A stretch of 64,000 nucleotides of DNA from Streptomyces sp. NBC_01217. Lineage in GTDB: Bacteria > Actinomycetota > Actinomycetes > Streptomycetales > Streptomycetaceae. Positions within the stretch are counted from its first letter, which is position 1. Every line of letters starts with the position of its first letter. The stretch is taken from assembly GCF_035994185.1 (NCBI RefSeq), contig NZ_CP108538.1:5743501-5807500 (forward strand), given 5' to 3'. The translations under genes and the position numbers were made by a program. Below the pieces are notes generated by a model. It was not told the origin of the DNA. It made no database searches and worked only from the letters and a program-made list of their open reading frames with translations. Shown piece after piece: positions 33,441 through 42,099 of this stretch.

Positions 33441-34724
33441 ATGTCCGACGACGATCCGGCCGCCCAGGCCACCGCCCCCGCACAGCGGCTCGTGCGGCAG
33501 CGCAGCCACCGAACGCCGCCGCAAGCGCCTCCGCGAGCGCGGCGGCCGAAGTCGCCGCGGCCTCCCGCCCGCGGCCGCCTCGCCACGGCCCTCGCGGCGG
33601 CGGCACCGGCCCTCGGGGCGTACGCGGCCGTGCGCCTGATCGGACTCGCCGTCTTCGCCGCCGCAGCGTCCGGCGCCGGGAAGAGCGCCTTCCACCTCCT
33701 CGCCGAGCGCTGGGACTCCGTCTGGTACCAGCGGATCGCCGAGAACGGCTACGGCCACACCGTCACCCTGCCGAACGGCGGCATCCACTCCGACCTGGCC
33801 TTCTTCCCCCTGCTGCCCGCCCTGGAGCGTGGCATCGCCGAGCTGACCCCGCTCTCCCTCGCGGGCGCCGGACTGCTGGTCGCCTGGGTCGCCGCGCTCC
33901 TCGCCGCCTGGGGGATCTTCGCCGTCGGGGCGCGACTGTACGGGCGCCGGGCCGGGGTGGTGCTGGCCGCGCTGTGGGGCGTGTACCCGACGGCGTTCGT
34001 CCAGTCGATGGCGTACACCGAGACCCTGTTCACCGCGTTCGCCGCCTGGGCGCTGTACGCCGTGCTGACCCGGCGCTGGATCGTGGCGGGCGCCCTGTGC
34101 GTACTCGCCGGACTGACCAGGCCCTCCGCGGCGGCCCTCGTCGCCGCCCTCGCGATCACCGCCGCGGTCACGCTCGTACGGGAGTACCGGGCCGCGCGGA
34201 CCGAAGGCACCGGCACCGGCGCAGGCAGCCGCATCCTCCGCCGCAATGCGCGGATGCTGATCGGCACGGCCGTCGCGCCGCTGGGCTGGCTCGCGTACGT
34301 GGTGTTCGTCGCCGTACGCGAGGGCAGCCCGTTCGCGTACTTCGACGTCCAGGCGCAGTGGGGCAACAGCATCGACGGGGGTGTGGCGCTCGCCTCGTTC
34401 ATCCTCGGGCTGCCGCTGCCCGGCGCGCTCGGGCTGTGCGCGGCGCTGGCGGGCCTGGGCTGGGCGGTGTTCCTGTGTGTACGGCAGCGCCAACCGCTGC
34501 CCGTACTCGCCTACTGCATCGCCGTCGTCGTCATCGCGCTGATCGGCTCCGGATACTTCGGGTCGAGGCCACGGCTGATGATGCCCGCGTTCCCGCTGCT
34601 CCTCCCGCCCGCCGTCGCGCTGCTGCGGCTGCGCACGACGGCCCGCATGACGGTCGTCGGAGTGCTCGCGGTGGCTTCGGCGGCGTACGGGGCATGGACG
34701 CTGCTCGGCTCCGGCCCGCCGTAA
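33441..34724 (+). CDS. Membrane glycosyltransferase (GT-C, mannosyltransferase/PIG-V-like)
   Basis: A 427-residue integral membrane protein with about nine to ten spans. The loop after the first span reads FHLLAERWDSVWYQRIAENG; the Arg-Trp-Asp-x-x-Trp-Tyr pattern is typical of PIG-V-like dolichol/polyprenol-mannose transferases. Further marks are YPTAFVQSMAYTETLFTAFA and RPSAAALVAAL. It probably adds a hexose to an extracytoplasmic lipid or protein. ATG 33441 is chosen over an upstream frame with no ribosome site. It is divergent from the 4-TM/pilin protein (168 bases between starts); whether it glycosylates that protein is speculation. Confidence 0.82.
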   Translation: MSDDDPAAQATAPAQRLVRQRSHRTPPQAPPRARRPKSPRPPARGRLATALAAAAPALGAYAAVRLIGLAVFAAAASGAGKSAFHLLAERWDSVWYQRIAENGYGHTVTLPNGGIHSDLAFFPLLPALERGIAELTPLSLAGAGLLVAWVAALLAAWGIFAVGARLYGRRAGVVLAALWGVYPTAFVQSMAYTETLFTAFAAWALYAVLTRRWIVAGALCVLAGLTRPSAAALVAALAITAAVTLVREYRAARTEGTGTGAGSRILRRNARMLIGTAVAPLGWLAYVVFVAVREGSPFAYFDVQAQWGNSIDGGVALASFILGLPLPGALGLCAALAGLGWAVFLCVRQRQPLPVLAYCIAVVVIALIGSGYFGSRPRLMMPAFPLLLPPAVALLRLRTTARMTVVGVLAVASAAYGAWTLLGSGPP

Positions 34725-34877
34725 AGGCCGTACGAGGCCGAAGGAGCCAGTCGTGCTCGCCGACACCTTCTCCTTTCGAGCCGCCTTCGCTTTCCTTGTG
34801 CAGGGCGCGGTCATTGCCGCGACCATGGCTGTTGCCACACCGCAGGACACCAGGACCCTCCTCGCACAGGAGCATTC

Positions 34878-36167
34878 ATGACTGCCTCGGTTCCCTCGCT
34901 GCTGTCCGGACTGAACGACCGACTGCCGGACCTGCGCGCTCTGTACAAGGATCTGCACGCCAACCCCGAGCTGTCCTTCCAGGAGTTCCGTACGGCGGGG
35001 ATCGTCGCCACCCGGCTGCGGGAGCAGGGCTGGGACGTCACCGAAGGAGTCGGCGCGACCGGCGTGGTCGGCGTCCTCACCGAGGGCGAAGGACCCGTGG
35101 TGCTGCTCCGCGCCGACATGGACGCGCTGCCCGTGAAGGAGGAGACGGGACTTCCGTACGCCTCCACACGGACCGGTGTGGACGCGGAGGGCGACGAGGT
35201 CCCGGTGATGCACGCCTGCGGCCACGACATGCACGTCACCTGCCTGCTCGGCGCCACCGCGCTGCTGGCCGCCAACCGGCACGCCTGGCGCGGCACCGTC
35301 GTCGCGGTGTTCCAGCCCGCCGAGGAGACCGGCGGGGCCCCCGCCGTGATCGACGACGGCTTCCTGGAGCGCTTCCCGCGCGCCGGGATCTGCCTGGGCC
35401 AGCATGTGGGGCCCCTACCCGTGGGGTTCGTCGTCACCCGGGGCGGTCCGATGATGGCCGCGTCCGACAGCCTGCGGGTGCGGCTGTACGGGCGGGGCGG
35501 GCACGGGTCGATGCCCGAGACGACCGTCGACCCCGTCGTGATGGCCGCCGCGATCGTGATGCGGCTGCAGACGGTGGTCTCCCGCGAAGTGGGGGCGGGA
35601 CAGCAGGCGGTGGTGACCGTGGGCTCGATCCACAGCGGTGCCAAGGAGAACATCATCCCGGACACGGCCGACCTCAGGATCAACATCCGCAGCACTACTC
35701 CCGTCGTACGGGAACGGGTCCTGGAGGCCGTCAAGCGGATCGTCCGCGCCGAGGCCGCCGCCTCCGGCGCCCCGAAGGAACCCGAGATCACGGACTTCAA
35801 CTGCTTCCCCGTGACCGTCAACGACCACGAGGCCACCGCCACCGTCCAGGCCGCGCTGACCCGGGCCCTGGGGGAGGGGCACGTCTTCACCCTGCCCCGG
35901 ACGCACACCGGCAGCGAGGACTTCGGCACCTTCGGCACCGCACTCCAAGCGCCCTCGGTCTTCTGGCACTTCGGCGGCGCCGACCCGGCCGCGTTCAAGG
36001 GCATCGACCCCGAGGAGCTGCTGGAGAACGGCATCCCCGCCGAGATCCCCGTCAACCACTCCTCGCTGTTCGCTCCGGTCATCGACCCGACCGTCGAGAT
36101 CGGCGTGACCTCGCTGCTGGCGGCCGCAGCGCAGTGGCTCATGGCCGGTGCCGACACCGCCCGATGA
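34878..36167 (+). CDS. M20-family metallopeptidase (amidohydrolase)
   Basis: A 429-residue cytosolic amidohydrolase of the M20D (IAA-amino acid hydrolase/aminoacylase) type. Metal-binding motifs are visible: HACGHDMHVTC, the Glu pair in VFQPAEETGG, and TGSEDFG near the C-terminus, with the dimerisation insertion GGHGSMPETTVDPV between. It should hydrolyse N-acyl or peptide amide bonds, substrate unknown. AGGAG precedes ATG 34878. About 150 bases after the glycosyltransferase. Confidence 0.93.
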   Translation: MTASVPSLLSGLNDRLPDLRALYKDLHANPELSFQEFRTAGIVATRLREQGWDVTEGVGATGVVGVLTEGEGPVVLLRADMDALPVKEETGLPYASTRTGVDAEGDEVPVMHACGHDMHVTCLLGATALLAANRHAWRGTVVAVFQPAEETGGAPAVIDDGFLERFPRAGICLGQHVGPLPVGFVVTRGGPMMAASDSLRVRLYGRGGHGSMPETTVDPVVMAAAIVMRLQTVVSREVGAGQQAVVTVGSIHSGAKENIIPDTADLRINIRSTTPVVRERVLEAVKRIVRAEAAASGAPKEPEITDFNCFPVTVNDHEATATVQAALTRALGEGHVFTLPRTHTGSEDFGTFGTALQAPSVFWHFGGADPAAFKGIDPEELLENGIPAEIPVNHSSLFAPVIDPTVEIGVTSLLAAAAQWLMAGADTAR

Positions 36168-36238
36168 CCCGGCCCGGCAACTGCACCCGGACGGCTGGTA
36201 CGAGATGGCGCACCACCGGCCACGCCACCGTCCACACC

Positions 36239-36622
36239 TCAGTCCCGGCCGTCCTGCGCCGGGACGATCCGCACCCGCGCCCCCGGCCGCAGCCCCCACT
36301 TCTCCATCGCCCCGGCCTCCGACTCGACCACATGACGGGCCCGCAGCCGCGGCATCCCGAGCCGGCCCGGCTTCATCGTGCGGACGGCGACCACGTTGAA
36401 CTTCCGGTCCAGGTACGCCACATCGATGGTGAACCGCATCCTGAAGGTGTGCACACTCCCGCACGGGGTGATCAGCAGCGCGCCGTCGATCCCGTCCTGC
36501 CCGAGCAGCCCGCGGCTCCTGGCCCGGTACGTGGCCGCGATCCGCAGCGGTATCTCCGGCTCCTGCCCTCCCTGTGGATCGGTGACCGTCAACGTCCCAT
36601 TCCCATTGCGCCATTGAGCCAT
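36239..36622 (-). CDS. DUF192-family protein
   Basis: A 127-residue DUF192 protein: YRARSRGLLGQDGIDGALLI, VHTFRMRFTIDVAYLDRKFN, then VRTMKPGRLGMP and LRPGARVRI. Most relatives are small exported or cytosolic proteins of unknown function; this one has no signal peptide. The ATG at 36622 has no ribosome site, so it may be leaderless. It is divergent from the prepilin peptidase gene; DUF192 genes lie next to pilus/prepilin peptidase genes in many actinobacteria. Confidence 0.85.
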   Translation of the reverse strand: MAQWRNGNGTLTVTDPQGGQEPEIPLRIAATYRARSRGLLGQDGIDGALLITPCGSVHTFRMRFTIDVAYLDRKFNVVAVRTMKPGRLGMPRLRARHVVESEAGAMEKWGLRPGARVRIVPAQDGRD

Positions 36623-36725
36623 GGCCAAGAAGGTAGCGCCCGGTGAGGGACGCTGGGTCCGCAACGGCGCGCAGTGGGCCCCAGGACCCATGACCCGTGC
36701 GGGGCGTGCGCCTAAGGTCTGCTCC

Positions 36726-37538
36726 GTGTACGCCATGCTGACAGTGCTCGCCGCACTCTGGGGCGCAGCGGCCGGACTGCTGGTCCCGCGCGCCGCCTAC
36801 CGGTTCTCCGTCGAGCCGGAGGAGGCCTGGCGGGACACCTGCCCCGCGGGCCACGCCCTGACCGGTGCCGGGCGCGGCTGGCTCGGCTCCACGCGGTGCG
36901 CGAAGTGCGCGGCGGCGGTGCCGGCACCGGCCGCTCCGGGCGCCGGGCCGGGGGACGGGCGCGTGGGGGACAGGAGCGCGGGGGAGGACGGCCCGCGCTA
37001 CGCCCCCGGCGTCCTCGTCCCCGTCGTCACCGCGCTCGCGTGCGCCGCCCTCGCGGCAGCGACCGGACTCCGTCCCGAGCTCGCGGCCTGGCTGCTGCTG
37101 GCCCCCGTCGGCGTACTTCTCGCCACCATCGACCGCCGGGTCCACCGCCTGCCCGACCGGCTGACCCTGCCCGCCGCAGGGGCGGTCGCCGTACTCCTGG
37201 GGGCCGCGGCGCTGCTACCCGAGCACAGCGGATCCTGGCTGTCCGCCCTGCTCGGCGGGGCCGCCCTGGGCGCCTTCTACCTCCTGCTCTTTCTCATCAA
37301 CCCGAACGGAATGGGCTTCGGGGACGTCAAGCTCGCCCTGTCGCTGGGCATCGCCCTCGGCTGGTACGGCTGGGCGGTGGTGTTCGCCGGAGGCTTCGCC
37401 GGGTTCCTGCTCGGAGCGGTGTACGGATTCGGGCTGATGGTCCTGAAACGGGCCGGGCGCAAGACGGGCATCCCGTTCGGCCCCTTCATGATCACGGGCG
37501 CGCTGCTGGGCGTACTGCTCGGCGGACTGGCCGCCTGA
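36726..37538 (+). CDS. A24-family prepilin peptidase
   Basis: A 270-residue polytopic aspartyl protease. Both catalytic Asp motifs are present: LLATIDRRVHRLPDRL and the GxGD motif NGMGFGDVKLAL. A Cys-rich segment before the core (DTCPAGHAL, TRCAKCAAA) recalls the zinc site of PilD-type enzymes. It cuts the leader of type IV prepilins on the cytoplasmic side. GTG 36726 (VYAMLTVLAALWG) is used; ATG 36621 gives a 35-residue extension without membrane character, and ATG 36735 is also possible. No other prepilin peptidase is seen here, so it is the natural partner of the Flp pilin, the TadE-like protein and the two pilin-segment fusion proteins. Confidence 0.93.
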   Translation: MYAMLTVLAALWGAAAGLLVPRAAYRFSVEPEEAWRDTCPAGHALTGAGRGWLGSTRCAKCAAAVPAPAAPGAGPGDGRVGDRSAGEDGPRYAPGVLVPVVTALACAALAAATGLRPELAAWLLLAPVGVLLATIDRRVHRLPDRLTLPAAGAVAVLLGAAALLPEHSGSWLSALLGGAALGAFYLLLFLINPNGMGFGDVKLALSLGIALGWYGWAVVFAGGFAGFLLGAVYGFGLMVLKRAGRKTGIPFGPFMITGALLGVLLGGLAA

Positions 37539-37588
37539 CCCCCCGTAATACGTTCGCGTCGGCCACTCCCGGCTGCCACCATCCCGGC

Positions 37589-38425
37589 ATGACAGGAGCA
37601 CCGGAACACGCAGCAGCCGAACGCGCCCGCTTCGACGCCCTCGTCGCGGAGGCCGCCGCCGTCTCCGTCGACGGCTGGGACTTCTCCTGGCTCGACGGCC
37701 GGGCCACCGAACAGCGCCCCTCCTGGGGCTACGCCCGCGCCATGGCGGACCGGATGGGCCGCGCCAGGGCCGCGCTCGACATCCAGACCGGCGGAGGTGA
37801 GGTCCTCGCCTCCGTACCGAAGCTGCCGCCGCTCACCGTCGCCACCGAGTCCTGGCCGCCGAACATCGCCCGTGCCACCGCCCTCCTGCACCCTCTCGGC
37901 GTGGCCGTGGTCGCCGACGCGGACGAGCCGCCCCTGCCGTTCGGGGACGACGCCTTCGACCTGGTGGTCAGCAGGCATCCGGTGAGCACCTGGTGGGCCG
38001 AGATCGCGCGGGTGCTCACCCCCGGGGGCACGTACTTCTCGCAACAGGTCGGCCCGGCCAGCGTGTTCGAGCTCGTCGAGTACTTCCTCGGCCCGCAGCC
38101 GCCCGAGGCGCGCGGCGCCCGCGACCCGGAGAAGGCCCGGGCCGGGGCAGAGGCCGCCGGGCTCGAAGTCGTCGGTCTGCGCACGGAGATGCTGCGTACC
38201 GAGTTCTTCGACATCGGCGCCGTCGTCTACTTCCTGCGGAAGGTCATCTGGATGGTGCCGGGCTTCACCGTCGAGGAGTACCTGCCGCAACTGGCCGCGC
38301 TGCACCACCGGATCGAGACCCGGGGCCCGTTCGTCGCCCACACCACCCGATTCCTGATCGAGGCCCGCAAACCCGAGGCCCGCAGACCGGAGGCCCGCCA
38401 ACCGGAGCCCGACGAACCGGAGTAG
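37589..38425 (+). CDS. SAM-dependent methyltransferase
   Basis: A 278-residue class I methyltransferase. The SAM-binding region shows ALDIQTGGGEVLASVP (motif I), a middle VVADADEPPLPFGDDAFDLV and the post-motif VSRHPVSTWWAEIARVLTPG. The C-terminus carries a short Pro/Glu/Arg repeat (EARRPEARQPEPDEPE). Substrate unknown; similar proteins are annotated as class I methyltransferases throughout Streptomyces. ATG 37589 is chosen as the start of conserved sequence. It follows the prepilin peptidase by 50 bases. Confidence 0.88.
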   Translation: MTGAPEHAAAERARFDALVAEAAAVSVDGWDFSWLDGRATEQRPSWGYARAMADRMGRARAALDIQTGGGEVLASVPKLPPLTVATESWPPNIARATALLHPLGVAVVADADEPPLPFGDDAFDLVVSRHPVSTWWAEIARVLTPGGTYFSQQVGPASVFELVEYFLGPQPPEARGARDPEKARAGAEAAGLEVVGLRTEMLRTEFFDIGAVVYFLRKVIWMVPGFTVEEYLPQLAALHHRIETRGPFVAHTTRFLIEARKPEARRPEARQPEPDEPE

Positions 38426-38492
38426 GCCGTACCCCCTGCTTTCGCTCGAAGGATGCGACCCTGGACGGTGAGCGCACGGGAGGGAACCAGCC

Positions 38493-38951
38493 ATGAGGGT
38501 GGGGAACGAAGAGGAAGCACCGCGCACCCCGCGGCAGGGGAGGGCCGACTGGCTCAGCGGTGCACGGATCGTCGGAGTGCTGGGTGTCTTCTACCGGCCC
38601 GAGGGGCGGATGGGCGAGCCGGAAGCCGTTGAATTCCTGCTGGCCGACGGTCAGTCGGTGCTCCTGACCTGCGCCTCCGACCGGACCCTGCACGTCGGCC
38701 CCGGAGCGTGGCCGCGACTGCCCGAATGGTGCGTACCGTCGGGACAGTGGGAGTTCACCGCCCTGTCGAACCTGCCGCAGCCACCCGACGGCGGCTGGAA
38801 CGTCACTGGCACCGAGGAACGCAGGGACGAGCGGGGCGAGGTGCACGAGGCGGTCATCCGGTGCGAGGGCGGAAGCTTCGTGGTCATCGGCGGCGACACC
38901 CTGGCGATCCGCTTCACCCGCGGCCACCGGCGCGCACCGGCGAGAGGCTGA
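38493..38951 (+). CDS. Hypothetical protein
   Basis: A 152-residue soluble protein without recognised domain. It contains SGARIVGVLGVFYRPEGR, AVEFLLADGQSVLLTCASDR and GGSFVVIGGDTLAIRFTRG, suggesting a small beta-barrel. GGGAGGGAACC precedes ATG 38493. Codon use is normal for the region, so it is a real gene. Confidence 0.75.
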   Translation: MRVGNEEEAPRTPRQGRADWLSGARIVGVLGVFYRPEGRMGEPEAVEFLLADGQSVLLTCASDRTLHVGPGAWPRLPEWCVPSGQWEFTALSNLPQPPDGGWNVTGTEERRDERGEVHEAVIRCEGGSFVVIGGDTLAIRFTRGHRRAPARG

Positions 38952-38994
38952 TACCCGCCCCGTCCGGGCCGGGTCCTTGACCCATACTCGGCGC

Positions 38995-39534
38995 ATGACC
39001 TCTGCGAGACGTACGGCCAAGCCTCTCGCCACCGCGGCGCTGCTCGTCCTGACCCCCGCTCTCGCTCTCGCCCTGGGCGGCTGCGGTACGGAGCGGCCCG
39101 GGAGCGCCGGACCCGGCGCCGGGAGCAGCCCGCCGCCCGCGGGCGCCTCCCCCTACAGCGAACCGGACGCCGGGGACGGCGCACCGCACTACCGGGAGAA
39201 CCACGCCTTCCAGTCCACCGCCGAGCTGTCCCCTGCCGACCGGGCCAGGGGGGATGCCGAGGTGAAGAAGGTCAAGTCGGGCCTGGCCGGGATCGCGGAG
39301 GGCCGCAAGAGCACCGAGTCCCGGCTCCACGAGGCACTCGCCGGTCTGGGATACGCCCCCGAGACCATCACCACCGGCACCTTCGGCCCCCACCGCAACA
39401 CCTTCATCGTCGAACTCGGCGCGATCTGTGTGGAGGGGGCGCTGGACGGCATGGTCAACGGGCTCGTCACGGCCGAGGCGCACGGCCGGTACATGGAGGG
39501 AACCGGCTGTGTGAAGCCGCGCGGCGGCCACTGA
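38995..39534 (+). CDS. Secreted lipoprotein-like protein, unknown function
   Basis: A 179-residue protein with a signal peptide ending in the lipobox-like LALGGC (Cys near residue 30), a Pro/Ser/Gly-rich spacer and a helical domain (AGIAEGRKSTESRLHEALAG, TFGPHRNTFIVELGAICVEG). Two further Cys (GAICVEG and GTGCVK) may pair. ATG 38995 is preferred over 38977 for signal-peptide length. It is the last gene before the small RNA. Confidence 0.72.
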   Translation: MTSARRTAKPLATAALLVLTPALALALGGCGTERPGSAGPGAGSSPPPAGASPYSEPDAGDGAPHYRENHAFQSTAELSPADRARGDAEVKKVKSGLAGIAEGRKSTESRLHEALAGLGYAPETITTGTFGPHRNTFIVELGAICVEGALDGMVNGLVTAEAHGRYMEGTGCVKPRGGH

Positions 39535-39579
39535 CCCCTCCCGGATGCCGTGCCCGTACCGGAGTCCGGTGAATCCGGA

Positions 39580-39687
39580 GAGTAATTATGGAGTGGCGTG
39601 GCACCCAGCATCACTTACGAAGGGTTATGGTGGAAACCCCCCCTCGGGCCGGTCCGTATCCCCCCCCCACGGACCGGCCCGTTTTTT
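39580..39687 (+). ncRNA. 6C-like small RNA with C-rich loops and intrinsic terminator
   Basis: About 100 bases between convergent genes hold two C runs: 7 C at 39637-39643 and 9 C at 39660-39668. The second is the loop of a perfect 13-base stem (CGGGCCGGTCCGT / ACGGACCGGCCCG, 39645-39657 with 39669-39681), followed by a TTTTTT tract (39682-39687), rare in Streptomyces. Upstream sequence includes CATCACTTACGAAGGGTTAT. This fits the actinobacterial 6C RNA family, named for C-rich hairpin loops, and linked to sporulation in Streptomyces and growth in mycobacteria. I could not fold a first C-loop hairpin confidently; the 5' end is approximate. Confidence 0.62.
39645..39687 (+). terminator. Intrinsic terminator of the small RNA
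   Basis: A perfect 13-base stem with an A-T-C9 loop followed by six T. It ends the small RNA and lies 15 bases from the stop of the convergent aldo/keto reductase. Confidence 0.88.
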
Positions 39688-39701
39688 GTGTCCGCCCGGG
39701 G

Positions 39702-40742
39702 TCAGCTCCGCCCGGCCCAGATATTGGTGCCCGCGGTGTCCACGGCGAAGGTGTCGATCTCCTTCAACTCCTCGGCGGACAGCGGGGCTCCGGCGAGTGC
39801 CGCGATGTTCTCCTCCAGCTGCTTCACGCTGGAGGCGCCGATCAGCGCAGACGTCATCCGGCTGTCCCGCAGCACCCAGTTGAGTGCCAGCTGGGCGAGC
39901 GACTGGCCGCGCCGCTGGGCGATGTCGTTCAGCCCGTTCAGCCGGCGCAGCACCTCGTCGGAGAGCAGGCCCGGGTCCAGGGACTTGCCCTGGGTGGCGC
40001 GCGAGCCCTCCGGGATGCCGGTCAGGTACTTGTTCGTGAGCAGCCCCTGGGCGAGCGGCACGAAGGAGATGCAGCCCATTCCGGCCGTCTCCAGGGTGTC
40101 GAGCAGCCCGTCGTCCTCGATCCAGCGGTTGATCATCGAGTAGGACGGCTGGTGGATCAGGGCCGGTACACCCATCTCCTTGAGCAGCCGGGCCGCCTCG
40201 GCGGTCTGCTCCGCGTTGTACGAGGACACACCCACGTACAGCGCCTTGCCCTGCTGCACGGCGGAGGCCAGCGCCCCCATCGTCTCCTCCAGCGGAGTGT
40301 CCGGGTCGAAGCGGTGGGAGTAGAAGATGTCGACGTAGTCGAGCCCCATCCGCTTCAGCGAGGCGTCCAGCGAGGACAGCAGGTACTTGCGGGAGCCCCA
40401 CTCGCCGTACGGGCCGGGGTGCATGTCGTAGCCGGCCTTGGTGGAGATGATCAGCTCGTCCCGGTACGGGGCGAAGTCCTGCCGGAACATCTTGCCGAAG
40501 TTGAGCTCGGCGGAGCCGGGCGGCGGGCCGTAGTTGTTGGCCAGGTCGAAGTGGGTCACCCCGAGGTCGAAGGCGCGGCGCAGGATCGCCCGCTGGGAGT
40601 CCAACGTGCGGTCGTCGCCGAAGTTGTGCCAGAGGCCGAGGGAGACGGCCGGGAGCTTGAGACCGCTGCGGCCGGTGCGGCGGTACTCCATGGAGTCGTA
40701 GCGCGAACCGGCGGCCCGGTAGTACAGAGAAGAATCAGTCAC
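39702..40742 (-). CDS. Aldo/keto reductase (YghZ-like, L-glyceraldehyde-3-phosphate reductase family)
   Basis: A 346-residue NADPH-dependent reductase of the AKR14-type YghZ group. Features: FDLANNYGPPPGSAE (catalytic Asp/Tyr region), IISTKAGYDMHPGPYGEWG (catalytic Lys), YVDIFYSHRFDPDTPLEET (catalytic His), and the cofactor segment IGASSVKQLEEN. It likely reduces reactive aldehydes such as L-glyceraldehyde phosphate or methylglyoxal. GTG 40742 follows GGGAAAC; the longer frame upstream lacks family similarity. Divergent from uppS. Confidence 0.93.
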   Translation of the reverse strand: MTDSSLYYRAAGSRYDSMEYRRTGRSGLKLPAVSLGLWHNFGDDRTLDSQRAILRRAFDLGVTHFDLANNYGPPPGSAELNFGKMFRQDFAPYRDELIISTKAGYDMHPGPYGEWGSRKYLLSSLDASLKRMGLDYVDIFYSHRFDPDTPLEETMGALASAVQQGKALYVGVSSYNAEQTAEAARLLKEMGVPALIHQPSYSMINRWIEDDGLLDTLETAGMGCISFVPLAQGLLTNKYLTGIPEGSRATQGKSLDPGLLSDEVLRRLNGLNDIAQRRGQSLAQLALNWVLRDSRMTSALIGASSVKQLEENIAALAGAPLSAEELKEIDTFAVDTAGTNIWAGRS

Positions 40743-40941
40743 GTTTCCCTGCTTATCACGGACTTGTGACAGGCCGGGTTGGGCCGGTGCCCCGCCCGAG
40801 CAGTAATGTGGCGGCTCCGGGGACTGCCACGGCACGGCGGGGCGATGGACTCTGCGGAGTAGTGCGGCGATTCCCAGGGGGACGCCCCCAGGCCCGGGCC
40901 ATGGGGCGGGCGGGCCCGCACGGAACCGAGAGGTGAACTCA

Positions 40942-41703
40942 GTGAACTTGCGCGACCTGGTGTACGGGCTCTACGCACGCCGGGTGGAGGCCCGCCTCGA
41001 CCACGCCCAGGTGCCCAAGCACATCGGCGTCATCCTCGACGGCAACCGACGCTGGGCGAAGGCGTCCGGCGGCACGGCCGCGCAGGGGCACCAGGCCGGT
41101 GCGGACAAGATCCAGGAGCTGCTCGGCTGGTGCAGTGAGACCGATGTGGAAGTCGTCACACTCTGGCTCCTGTCCACGGACAACTTCGACCGGCCCGAGT
41201 CCGAGCTGACACCGCTCCTCGGCATCATCGAGAACACCGTGCGCGACCTCGCGGCGGACGGGCGCTGGCGGGTCCACCATGTCGGCACGCTCGACCTGCT
41301 GCCCGCCCGCACCCAGACGGTCCTCAAGGAGGCCGAGCAGGCCACGGTCGGCATCGACGGGATACTGGTCAATGTCGCCGTCGGCTACGGCGGGCGCCAG
41401 GAGATCGCGGACGCGGTCCGCTCGCTGCTGCTGGACCACTCCGCCAAGGGGACGTCCTTCGAGGACCTGGCGGAGATCGTCTCCACCGACCTGATCTCCG
41501 AGCACCTCTACACCCGGGGCCAGCCCGACCCGGACCTGGTGATCCGCACCAGCGGCGAGCAGCGGTTGTCCGGCTTCATGCTCTGGCAGAGCGCGCACTC
41601 GGAGTACTACTTCTGCGAAGTCTTCTGGCCGGCGTTCCGCAAGGTCGACTTCCTGCGCGCGCTGCGCGACTACGCCGCCCGGGGCCGCCGCTTCGGCGGC
41701 TGA
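40942..41703 (+). CDS. uppS: Isoprenyl transferase (cis-prenyl diphosphate synthase)
   Basis: A 253-residue cis-prenyltransferase. Motifs: GVILDGNRRWAKASGG (catalytic Asp and diphosphate-binding loop), LWLLSTDNFDRP, LVIRTSGEQRLSGFMLWQSA and EYYFCEVFWP. It condenses isopentenyl diphosphate to polyprenyl diphosphate, the lipid carrier for peptidoglycan and glycan export. GAGAGGTG fixes the GTG at 40942; a GTG at 40933 is possible. Many streptomycetes carry two such genes, so it may be a short- or long-chain paralogue. Confidence 0.93.
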   Translation: MNLRDLVYGLYARRVEARLDHAQVPKHIGVILDGNRRWAKASGGTAAQGHQAGADKIQELLGWCSETDVEVVTLWLLSTDNFDRPESELTPLLGIIENTVRDLAADGRWRVHHVGTLDLLPARTQTVLKEAEQATVGIDGILVNVAVGYGGRQEIADAVRSLLLDHSAKGTSFEDLAEIVSTDLISEHLYTRGQPDPDLVIRTSGEQRLSGFMLWQSAHSEYYFCEVFWPAFRKVDFLRALRDYAARGRRFGG

Positions 41704-42099
41704 CGCCACCACCGGCCGATCCGGGGCGGCATTTCCGGCCCGTCCGGCGTTTGGGGACGGAACCGCCGAGGCGGTGGACCCGCACCTGACGTGCCCGGAC
41801 GCACCGGCCCCGCTCACCCCGCCCGCCCAGGGCGGCATGGCTTCGCGTGTTCGAGGGAATACCCCTGACAGGTCGACGTCCGGTCACAACCCAGGCGGAC
41901 GTCGTGTCCAAGTGAGCGGCGTGTAGTCCGCTCGCCCGGGAGGCCCTTTGCACACGAAGGACCGTACATACAGTGCGGCTGACGCGGAGGGCCGGCGCTC
42001 GGCCCGCGCATCGGGGTCGCAGCCCGGTCCGTCCTCTCCCATTGGGATGCTCCGCGACGCCGTCGCACCCCAACCTCGTCCGAGGGGGTACGTCCTTCC
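41704..42099 (+). promoter_or_regulatory. Long leader region of phoH with a 9-base-arm hairpin
   Basis: A 396-base gap before the PIN-PhoH gene. It holds a perfect inverted repeat, CGACGTCCG (41874-41882) and CGGACGTCG (41896-41904), with a 13-base loop. GAGGGGG at 42081-42087 is the ribosome site. An open frame from GTG 41973 runs into phoH but is a shadow. No mycobacterial-type PhoAT antitoxin gene could be recognised. Confidence 0.45.
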
